Shown: positions 11,871 through 23,900 of the stretch, piece after piece
Position numbering within the stretch: the stretch's first letter is position 1
How the letters are laid out: the number at the start of each line of letters is the position of its first letter
Assembly: GCA_022661535.1 (NCBI GenBank)
Contig: JAKULF010000010.1
Location: 682,001-746,000, forward strand
Direction of reading: 5' to 3'
Source of the DNA: Eutypa lata
Lineage: Eukaryota > Ascomycota > Sordariomycetes > Xylariales > Diatrypaceae
Length of the DNA: 64,000 bases
The notes under the pieces: generated by a model
The model's database searches: none
What the model saw: the letters and a program-made list of their open reading frames with translations, nothing else
Told to the model about the DNA's origin: nothing
Translations under genes and position numbers: made by a program

Positions 11871-14800
11871 AAAATAATTTAATTTATTTTTTATTTTATT
11901 TTAATTATTAATATTATTAATATATTAAAATAAATATTATATATATATTATTAATAAATATTTTTTTCTTAAAATTAAAAGTTTAATATTATTAAATTTA
12001 TTTATAAAAAAAAATTTATTTATAAAATTTCGATTATTTAAGTAAAATTTAAGCGTTTTGTTTTCGTTTTTTTATAATAACGTTATTATTACGTTATTTC
12101 TTTTTTTTTTAATAATTTAATTAATTTATATTTATTTTAACGTTAAATTATATAAATACATAAAGTTATATTATACGTTTAAAATGTATATAATGCGTTA
12201 TGCTTTTATAATTAAAGTTTTACGGTTTTTTTTAAGTTTTTTTTTTATTTTTTTTTATTTTTACTTTTTTAAATTTTTTAAATCGTTCGATTTTTAAGTA
12301 TTATATAATTATTATTTTCGTTATAATATAATCGTTTAATATAATTATAAAGTTATAATTATAACGTAATTATTATAATTTTATAATGTTTTATAACGTT
12401 TTCTTTTATATAATAAATAATATAATATTAAATAATAAAAAGTTTTCGTATCGTTATCGTAATAATAAAATAATAATAATATATTAAAAATATATTAATT
12501 AAAAAGATATTTATTTAACTTAATTTAATTCGTTTTAAATTAAAATAAAAATAACGTTTTAAATTTTCGTAAATCTTTATATTTTTAAAGTTTATTATTT
12601 AATATTTAATTAACTTTCGTTATTATTTTATAATATTATTTTTATATTAATTACGTTTTTATTTATTTCGTTTATTTTTTTTTAAATTATCGTTTAAATT
12701 TATACGTTTAATTTATTTCGTAATCTTTATTATTTTATTTTCGTTGTTTTTTAATTACGTAAACGTTATTATTTTAAAACGTATATTCGTTATTTTTAAA
12801 TTTAATTCTTTTTATTAATATTTTTTTTAAAATTATGTTTTTTTATATTAATTAAATAATTATCTTTTTATATATATTACGAAAAAATAACGTTTTATTA
12901 TTAAATTTATAACGTATTTTTATTTTAATAATTTTTTTCGAAAAGTATAAATTAATAAAAAAAAATATTAATTTCGTTTTTTATTATTTTTAAAAAAATG
13001 CTTTTATATATTTTAATAATAATATATAAATATTTTTTTTTATAATATTATAATTATTTTTTTAAAGTTTTAATTTAATAAATATTATATTATAATTTTA
13101 AAATTTATAATTAATTTAATTATTACGTTATAAATTATGTTTATATAAATAACGTTATATTTTTATATTAACGTAATAAGTTTTATAAAAGTTAATTTTT
13201 ATATATTAATTTTTATTTTTAATTTAATTTTATAAATTATTTATATAAATTTATAATTTAAAAATATTTTTAAAAGTTTTACGTTATTTTACGATATTAT
13301 AATTACGTTTTTAAAACGTATATAACATTAATATATAATGCATTTTAATAATAAATATATAAATATATTTCTTTTAAATTAAATTATATATTATAACGTT
13401 TTATTTAATTAAAATAAATTATTTATATATTTTTTAATTTTAAATAATTAATTATTAAGTTTTTATAATATATTAATAAATTCGTATTATTAACGTAATT
13501 AACGTTAACGATTAATAAATACGCTTTTATTATTCTTTTATATAATAATATTAAATAAAATATTAAAAAATTTAATAATAACGATAATTTTTACGAAACT
13601 TTCGTTTAAATTTAAAACTTTATTAACGTTTTTTTATTAAAACGTATATATATTATTTATTTAATAAAATAATTATATAATTATATTAATAATTATTTTA
13701 ATATCTTTTTTATTTATACATTATATAATAATTTATAATAATTTATTATATTAAAAGCATTAAAAAAGTTTAATTATAATAACGTAATAATATTATTTTA
13801 CGTTTATATTATTTTTATAATATTTATTATTTTTTTATCGTTAATTTTATAATTTCTTTTTATTATTTATTTATTCGTTTAATAATAATAAATATGTTTT
13901 CGTTATTATTATAAAACGTTTAATTATTATTGTTTTTATTATTTTTTTTAATTAAATTTAATAATATAATAAATTATTATTTATTAAAAATTATTTCTTT
14001 AATTAATATTTTATTAATTTTTAAAATTATTATTATTATAACATTACGAAAACGTTTCGAAAAATAGTTTAATATAAAGTTTACGTTAATTATTTTTCGT
14101 AAAGTTATTTATAATAAAAAATCGTATATTTTTAATAAGTTTATTAAAATTTAATTTAATTTTAATATTTTTTAAAATATTATTAACTTAACGATTTTCG
14201 TTTCGTTATTTATATTAATCGTTATAACGATTAAATATTATTTATATTTTAAATTTAAACCGATTTATTATTTTTTTAATATATTTTATAAATTTATTAA
14301 TAATATTAAAAAAAACTTTTTTATTAATAATTTTATTTTCTTTTTATAATTAAAAATTAAAAACGTATTTTTTTTAATATGTTTTAATAACGATATATTT
14401 ATATTTACGTATAAAAATATTATATAACTTTATTTATTTTTTTAAGTTTTATAAGTTTTTTATATTATTTAATATTTTCGTAAAAACGTATTATTAATTT
14501 TATTATTATATTTTTTAAATTCTTTTATTTTAATTTTTACTTTTTTTATAATAAAGTTTTTATATTTTAATTAATAACGTAATTATATAACATCGTTATA
14601 ATCGTTTATATTTATTAATTATTTTCTTTATTATTTTATTTTATTAATTATATTTTTTTAATATTAAATTTATAAAACGATATTAATATATTTATTATTT
14701 TCGTAATATTTATAATTAAAACATTAATAACTTTATTAAATTCGTACGATATTATTAATTCGTTCGCGTTATAAAATCGATTTATTAATTTTATTATAAC

Positions 14801-17440
14801 GATTTATTTATTTATTATTAATTAAATTTATTTCGTTATTATTTTTTATAACTTTTTTTATTATTATATTAACGTTTATAAACTACGCTTTATAATTAAA
14901 GTTATATTAATTAAACGTTTTATTATATATTATTTATAAGTTATTCGTAATTTAAATTAAATTTATAATTTTAAATATTTTATTATATTATTTTTATATA
15001 TTTTCTTTTAATATTATTAAAATAAACCGTTATTATTATATAAATATTAATATTATTTCGATTTTTTTAATATTTATTTAAAATCTTTTTATAAAAAATA
15101 ATATAAATTAAAGATTTTTATTAATATATTACGTTTATATAACTTTATCGTTATTATTTTAATTATAATTAAACTTTATTATTTAATATTAAAGTTTTTT
15201 TTCGATTATATATATATAAATTATATCGTAATTATTTTATTTTCGTTTTTAAAAGTTATATTATATTAATTTTCTTTATTACGATTATAACGTAATTATA
15301 ACGAAACGTTTATATATATATAACGTAATATAATTATTAAATTTATATATTAATTAATATTTATCCTTTTTAAAATAATATATATTCTTTCTTTAAACGT
15401 TTTAATTTAACTTTTATATCGTTATTATATTATATTTATTATTATTATTAAACGTTAATATTTAATTCTTTTTTTTTTATATTTTAATATATTATTAATA
15501 TTTCTTTTATAAATTAATAAATTTCGTTAATATCTTCGTTATTTTTATATAAACTTTATTCGTTTATAAATCGTTATTAACGTAATTAAAAAGTTATATT
15601 TATATCGTTATTATTTATTAAATTTAACTTTTATTTTTATTAATTTTATTTAAATTTTTATTAAAGCTTTTTTATTTATTTTTTATTTTAATTAAAATAC
15701 GATTTAAATTAAATCGTTATAATATTTATTATTATTAATAATTTATTTTTACTTTTTTCGTTAAATTATAATATAACGACGTTATTATTATATCGATTTT
15801 AAATTATTTAAACTTTATTATATATATTTTTTTAATTTATATTTATTTCGTTTTTATTATTTTATAATAACGGGTTTATATTATATATTTTTTATTATAA
15901 TTATAATATATTTTCTTTTTAAATATTTTATTTTTTTACTTTTAAAAGTATTACTTTTCGCTTTATTTATTTTCGTTATTATATATTATATAACTTTAAT
16001 ATAATACGTTTATATATATTTAAAAACGTAATATTTAAAATATTAAATAACTTTTAAATTAATTTTATATAAATTATAATTAAAAATTTAAGCTTTTTAA
16101 ATTATTATTATAAAATACGTTTTTAAATATTTTAAAATTTATTTTTTAATTTATATTATATCGTTATTATATTATTTAAATTATTTCGTTAAATCGTTAT
16201 TATTAATATTACGTAACGATTTCGTCGAAAGTTCGTTAATATATATTACGATTTTTTTTTTAATCGTAATTATTTTTTTAAAAGCTTTAATAATTTAATT
16301 TCTTTTTTATATATATTAATTAACGTTGTTTTTAAAAATAATAATAATATTTTCGTTAAATAATATATATATTATTATTACGTTAATTACGTTAAAAAGA
16401 AATATTAAAGTTATATTTATTATTTATATAATTTATATTAACATTTAATTTATTAAAACTTTATTTTATTATATTATTTTAATAATAACTTTTCGAAATT
16501 ACTTTATTAAAATAATCGTTTTCGACGCGTTAACGGCGTAAATATACGTTAATAACGTAATTATTATTATTTTTATTTTATTTTAATTTTATTTTACGTA
16601 TTTATTTAAAATTATTTATAATTCTTTTATTATTATAAAGTTATTATCGTTTTTATATTCGTATTACGTTATTATTACGTTAATTATACGTTATTTATAA
16701 GCTTTTATTAATTAAATAATTTCGTTATATTTTAATTTAATTATTTTTTAAAAAGCGTTTTTAATTAAAAACTTTTTTAATAATTTCGTTTAATTTTTTA
16801 ATTATTAACTTTTTCGTTATAATTATTATAACGTTATTTAATAATTACGCTTTTAAATTTATATTTAAATAATATCGATTTTAATTTAAATTTTTAATAT
16901 TTAAATTTTATATTATTAATATTTTTTATATTACGTTAATATAACGAAATTAATATAATAACGTAAATAAAAAAATTAATAACGTTAAATTTAAATATTA
17001 AATTAAATTTCGTTTTTATTCGTTTATTATTATAAAAAATTAATTTTTTATTATTATTAAATTTTAAAAATTTATATTACGTTATTATATTATATATATA
17101 AATTATTTATATAAATTTATTAAATATATATATTAAAGCTTTATATAAATATTATAAAAAAGATTTTAATATATTTTTTATTTATTTATTATATTAAATA
17201 TTACGAAATTTATAATAATAAATTACGTATAATAATTAAAGAATTATATAAAAATTAAAATTTTATTATTAATTTTTATATTATATAAATATAAAACGTT
17301 TATTATTAAATTTATTAATAATATAAAGTTATAATATAAATATATATTTTATATTATAATATTTTACTTAATTATAACTTTAATTAATTAAAACGTTTAT
17401 ATAATATTAATATATTAACGAGATTAATATTAATATATTA
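11871..17440. other. AT-rich RIP-type block without recognisable genes
   Basis: Composition is like the rest of the left third: remaining C/G occurs mainly as ACG, TCG or CGT, while CA/TG is depleted. The stretch is richer in T on the plus strand than 1-4,630, which may mean the source elements lay on the minus strand. I looked for degraded reverse-transcriptase boxes on both strands and found nothing convincing. The block ends abruptly at about 17,440, where normal composition starts. Confidence 0.7.
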
Positions 17441-17912
17441 TTAATTCTTAATAAACGACAATATTAAATAAAGTTAAGCTTATACAAAAAAGAAGCCATT
17501 AATTCTTATTAACTAGACTATTGCTTAAAATGTATAAGCCTATAATGAATGAGTCTAGTGGTAAATCCTTGAAATGGTGAAAAAGGAACTAAACAAAGAC
17601 TGCTCGCACTGCCTAACATAACATAGCTTCTGCGGAAGGAAACATCCCTTCTATTGATATTATAGTTCTTTTATAGGTCCCTTGAAACCAATGCTGTGCT
17701 TGTATAACCACTGTGACTTGTGGATAAAGCGTAGGAAAGCTGTGGATGGTCTGGGGTGATCACATTTGGTAATATCAAGGGGGTCTTGAGTAACTAAGTT
17801 ATATTGCAAGCTGCCCTTACTACATACCAATTAGTCCCAGACGTTAGGGGAATTGCTTCCGGGGCCCCGGGGTGACCCTAGGCTGATTTGCGGATGCCTA
17901 AGTCTTCTAAGC
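17441..17912. other. Intergenic, 3' side of the PKS
   Basis: Normal base composition begins here. No open frame, tRNA or repeat was found. It presumably holds the PKS 3' untranslated region and terminator, but no specific signal can be named. Confidence 0.5.
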
Positions 17913-20900
17913 TCAACTCCCTCCATTCACGAAGGCCTCGGGCACGGCCTTAGACTTCGTGGCAATCTTCCTAGCCAGCGCCGTAATAGGCTCATTGCTT
18001 AGCAGCTCAAGACGGAAACCTCGGCTTTGATCTCGGAGAATATCCAGGCCCGCAGCTCGACAGCAAGCAGACTGTCAACGCCATAGCCACTAATAGGTCT
18101 GGTAACCTCGATATCCTCTGTGGGGGTACGTACACACAAGTTAGTTATCTGTTCCTGGACGCATAGGCTCGGATTCATAGTGCATAAGAAGAAGAAGAAG
18201 TACCCACCAGTAGCTACCATCAAGGACTTCGCTAGTTTGCTCACCAGCACGTCGGAAACCACGTCGACCGCCTCCTCCAAGTTCGCAGCCTGGGAAAGAA
18301 GAGCGCCCACTTGCGGGCCGCTTCCGCCATCGGCCTCGACAACACGATCCGTATCGACGTGGACGATGTGGCGGAACTTGGCATCGTTGAACCACCAGGG
18401 GGTACTTGGTAGCCCCGTGCGCCATCATGCCGCCCGTGCCGAGGCCGGTGATCAGCTGCGGCGGCACGGGCACGCCCGGCTGGCTCTCGCCCCGGATGCA
18501 GGCGTCCATGACGCCGAGGAACTCGCGCTCGCGAATGCCTAGGAAATTCCAGGACTTGACGTTATCGTGCACGCGGTTCTCGGTGGATTCCTCGGCGAGG
18601 AAGCCCACCCCCAAGACCATGCCCAGATCGATGGAGCAGGCGGGAAGGCCTAGGCCGCGGCGGTGATGAGCCAAGGCGTCCTCGTATGTGCTGCCGGCCG
18701 AGTAGTTGCCTTGTCCCCGAGACCCGGCGATGCCCACACTCGACGAAAGTAGGATGAAAAAGTCCATATCCCTCGGCAGGTGTTGGTGCAGGTACCAGCT
18801 GCCTTGGACTTTGGGCCTTGTCGCATCGAAGAACTGCTGGCGCGTCATGTTCTGGTAAATCTGTCGGGTGGAGGGAATAATTAGCCATCATCGTGGGTAC
18901 CTAGGAATGTATATCGGGCGAAGGATTTATGCCAACTTACCGCATCGTTCAGCACCATAGCACCTTGGACCACTCCCTTGATAGGTGGCCACGACTCGGC
19001 CTGGCACCGCGCTAAGGCTCCCACCAGCGAGTTCTCGTTGCCGACATCACACTCCCAAGCAGCGACTTGTGCACCCTGTTTTGTCAAGCGGCGAATCAGA
19101 TCTCTGGTGCTCTCTTTCTTGGTCCCCGAGCGCGTAAGTAACAGGATATGACGTGCACCGGACTTCACCATCCACTCGGCCAGTGCCCTCGCTAGGCCAC
19201 CGCCGCCACCCGCGATGACGTACGTAGCGTCTGGGGTCAAGCGCACGGGGGGGATGGCCGCTGGCACAATGGGCACGACATCGTCTTCCTGCACTTGGAG
19301 CACAATCTTTCCCGTGTGCTTTCCAGTCTGCATGAGCCGGAAGGCCTCCTCGGCTCTGGAGAAGGGCATGGCGGTGATAGGGGTCACGGGTCGCACCGCT
19401 CCTTTGCGCAGCAACTCGACCGCCTCGGAGAAGGCGCGGGCGGCGGCATCCAAATCGTGGTCTAGTAAGTCCAGCATATTGACCGAATGAAAAGATACGT
19501 TGCGTATGAAGGGACCCATGTCGAGCCCGGTGTTGCCGGCGATGTCGCGTTGGCCCAGTTCGACAAAGCGCCCGAACCGAGCGATGGCGCACCAACTCGC
19601 CCGTAACGGCTCCCCGGCCAGCGAATTCAGCACCACATCCACGCCACGGCCGTTAGTAAGCCGCGACACGGCTTGGGAGAAGGCGATGCTGTCGCGACTG
19701 TTGAGTATGTGAGCGGATGGTATGCCATACGTCTCCATTAGCATCTTTTTCTTGGCTTCTGTCGACACCGTCGCCAAGATGGTCGCCCCGATATATTGGG
19801 CCAGCATGATGGCGGCTTGGCCGACGCCCCCCGCGGCACCGTGAATTAGCACGGATTCCCCTTTCTGTAGACGCGCGGTGTGGACAGTGCGTAATGCGCC
19901 GTGCTGTAAATGACTGGCAACGAGGCCGCCGTCGCCCATTCCATCGTGCCACTCAGTTCCGAGATGGGTTGCACCATGGCAGCCGGCGCCCGCGCTATGT
20001 TGCTAAAGGTGTCCAGCTTCCATGTCATGACGGCGTCGCCCTCTTTAAGATGGGTTACCCCCTTCCCAACCCGGCGAATCACGCCAGCGCACTCGACGCC
20101 AAGAGCGGGTTGCGCAAGCTGGCCCATAGCCACCATGATATCTTTGAAGTTCAGGCCTGCAGCCTTGACTTCTATCTCGACCTCATGAGGTGCCAGGTCA
20201 TTTGTTCATTGGTCATCCGTCTTGAATCTGAGGGTATCTAGGCGCCCCGGTGTACCCACAGTGAGTGTAAGGCGTCGCTGTCCCCCTTGGCTTTCCGCGT
20301 CGAGTGTTCCTGGCTTCGGTTTCGGCGTGGCGTACCACGTCGCCGCGAGCTCATTGATATTTTCTTCGAGAAGCACTCGCTGGATCTTGGGTATCCCGTC
20401 ACGAATGGCATATTCACGGTCCTTCCATTTCTCGTCCGTCTCCGCCACCGATGAAGCCTGGAAAATCTTCAATAAGGGGACGATTATGTTCTCGTCATCG
20501 TCTAGCGCCGTTTCCCAACCGAGATCCACAGTAGTCAGTAGCAAGGCGTGTTCTTCGGATCGAATGCTCCGCGCCATTCCAGTCATAAGGTTTGTCGATG
20601 GATTCTCACTGTTCACTGTACCTCCGCGTGTGATGTAAGTGACGTCGCGACATGTAAGAATGACACGCTTCAGCGATTCCCAGTTCGATTCTGAGATGTC
20701 GGGAAGGAATCCCATGTCTTTCCGCGCATCAACGAGGCAGAGACAAGATTGGTTCTCTAGCTCCATGTCCTTAGTCTCTGACAGACTGGAAACTGTAACC
20801 TGGGTGCCTTTTTTCTGGAGCTTGCGGGCTAGCTTGGCGGCGCAAGCATCGATCTCTGGTGTAGAGGTATCGGGGACCACTACCACGGCATGTTCAAGGG

Positions 20901-23900
20901 ATGGCAGGGGAGCAGGAGCAGAAGCCCCGCTGATGATAACTGACAAGCCGACATCTTGGGGATCTTGGAAGTCCGGAAGGTCCACCTTTATGCCGCTGAA
21001 ACCAGCATCAAGTAAGGCAGAATGCCATTGCTGGAGATCGAGGGTGGGACCGAGGTGTCTCCCATCATTTCCCCCTAAATTAAGGGAGTACCTGTAAGAT
21101 GATATTGCATATACCTCTAGGAAGAAATGGGTCTCTACTTACCGTACCACCATCCTTCTAGTGATCCAACGATCATGTGAAATCGCATCTTGCGAGACGA
21201 ATTCGTGACTTCGGTAAGTACAAGTTTACCTCCCCTGCTAAAGTCAGTTTCTGCCATTTCAGGGGCGCTTCTAATCACAATCCGAACACATACGGCTTAA
21301 GGAGCCTCCTGACGTTCGCAAGGGTCTCTCCGATGTATCTAGTGGCGTGCAGTACGTTGGAAGCAACGATAATATCGTAACCGCCTTCCTCGAAACCCTG
21401 CTCCACTGGATCGTTCTCGATGTTGAGTTTGGCAAAATTCATATACGGTGTCCAGGGTGCGAGCTTCTCGCGAGCCTTCTCGAAGAAACCCACGCTGATG
21501 TCGGTGAAGGTGTACTTGGCGAAGCGAGGAGACGTGCCGTTGGATCCACCAAGGGCGTTCAGAATCGGCAGAGTTGCACCAGCAGTACCGCCGCCGATCT
21601 CGAGTATCTTCATCGTCGGGTTCTTGTGCGCCTCCAGGTCGATATACGACGACATTTGCGCATAGTGCTGCGCGGTGCCGAGGCCAGACTGGTAGAAGTT
21701 GTGCAGGAAATTGTCCCTCATGAGGACCTGCAGGGGAGGCACCTTACCTCGCAAGATCTGCGGCAGGTATGCTCCGTGCTCGACAAGCGCGGCACCGTCT
21801 GTCGACGAATCCGCCACGCGTGCCAGCAGCTCATCCTCTTCTTCGACCGGCATCGTCAGCCAGTCCAGCGACCGAGTTTCGTCTTGGTAGCATAATTTTC
21901 CTTGCTCGGCGAGCTGGAAGTAATGCCGCATGTAATTATAAAAAAGTTGGAAGTTCCACGCGAAGCCGCTGGCCTCGTCGGGCGAACATTGTTGCAGCAC
22001 CCGTTTGATAACAAGGAAGCAGGCAATCTCGATCTCGATCAGTACTTGGCGGTCGACTTGTCCGAGCGTGCCCACAGCCCGGAGACAGAGGTCCCGGGCT
22101 TGTCGAGAGTCCAGCAAAGTCAAATCCGGCTGCCACTTGAAATAAGTGCCTAGCTTTCGGAGGCTCACGTCGGACTCGGCGTTATCCATCTGGCTAAGCT
22201 TCTTGCCCTTGAGACCTTCAATGATGACAAGTGGCGTGTTCCAGGTTTCGTCTGAGACGACAATTGTGGATTCGCCATCATCAAAACCGAGCAGCTCGGA
22301 CTGTGCGTAACCGACCAGCATAGAGTCGGGGGCGGTGGGGACTTTCGCCGATATGTAGAGGTGTTCTACCGATACAGGGACCATAGGTACAGTCAAGTCC
22401 TCATCTACAGGTGTTGAGGCTGGCAATGCCAATTGCACAATGTTGTCTAGCGTTGCGGGATGGATAACGTGGGAGAACTCGAATTGGTGCGGCATAGTTT
22501 TCCGAGTGTCGGGAATCTTGACGCGACCAGCGGCCTTGAAGTCGCCCTTCCGGATTTCGTGTAAGCTCTGGAAAACACCACCGTAGTACAGGCCGATGGC
22601 GCCCAGGTTGTCGTAGAACTGCCTCGGGTTCTGCGAGCGGGGACAGTCCTCTCGGATCTGCTGATAGCGTAGGGAATGTCTCTTCGCCTCCAAGGCATCC
22701 TCGTCGGCGAAGGTAGGGTTCTTTTCCGTTTCGTAGTCTACGCGTATCAGGCCAGAGCAGTTGAGCTCCCAATCTTCTGTTCGCGAATAGAGCTGGAATT
22801 CTTGCCACGACGCAGTAAGTGCTTGCGACCCAAGTCGGAAGGGCTTGAGGGTAAGCATCGTTTCCACACCGCTATCGTCCTCGGGGACAACAATGGCCTT
22901 GCTTATAATGACATCTCGCAGCTCATAACCAGCAATCAGCCGACCGGTAGCTGCTGCTTTTTGACACATGGCTTCGATCGCCATAATCATCATTCCCGCA
23001 CCCGGATAGAGAATGGAGCCTTGTACCTTATGATGTTGTATCCAAGGGACCTCACCCAGACGGAGGAATTTGCGAAAGCGTGGTTCCTCGGGTATCAGAT
23101 CGGGCGTTTCCCCACCAAATAGGTCTTTTCGGATATGCTTTCGGAAACGAAGCGCCCTTCCTCTATGTGACTCGCACCAGTACTTGACCGTGTGATTCCA
23201 ACCGAAGGGCGGCATGTCGACTAGGAAGTTAGCATGCTGGGGTGCTTCCATGTCGTTATTGACAGCCTTGACAGAGATGGGATACCCGTATTGGAACAAT
23301 CGTCCCGCCACTATCAAGGCAGTTTCACAGGCGTCTTTGCCGCGCTGGAGCATCGACTGGTATGTGACACCCGAGGTCAGGGGGGTGAGGGAAACTTGGC
23401 TCATAATCTGACGGATGGGGCCTTCCAACGCCGAATGTGGACCAATTTCGATCAAGTGTTCAACAAGTGCCTTTCGACTGCGACGCTTACTAGCACCATC
23501 CGTGAACGTCAGGAGGCCCTCAAATGCTTCGGAAAATCTAACGGGGCTAGTAATATTGGAAACCCAGTAGTTGGTGTCCAAATCTCGATTGTGGATTATT
23601 CCGCCAGTGAGCGACGAGAACATCTTGACGCCACTCTCGCTCTCCGGAAGGGTCTTGAGGTCACCAAGCGCCTGGCGATACTTTTCTGCAATAACCCGCA
23701 TATGAGGGGAATGGTAAGCTACTTCGACGCGCAGTCTTCGCGCGAAATGACCATCTTGCTGGATCATAGCTTCGAGCTCTTGGATAGCATCTGTGTCGCC
23801 TGATATCGTAGTGCTGTTTGGGCTGTTGATGCAGGCCACGGCTGCATCCCCCTTAGACAGGCGCGCAATATACGGTTCCGCATCTTCGAACCCAAGACCG

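Noticed and set aside
1..17440. CRISPR-like or centromeric satellite interpretation of the AT-rich block
   Set aside because: No short regular spacers; the repeats are kilobase-scale with CA/TG depletion, which RIP explains. A centromere cannot be excluded from composition alone but a gene cluster borders it immediately.
18120..18666. Plus-strand open frames of 86-140 codons over the PKS 3' part
   Set aside because: They are shadows of the GC-rich KR/ACP coding strand; the minus-strand reading carries clear PKS motifs.
21347..21895. Plus-strand open frame of 182 codons within the PKS
   Set aside because: Antisense shadow of the methyltransferase-domain exon, whose minus-strand frame shows the SAM-binding motif.
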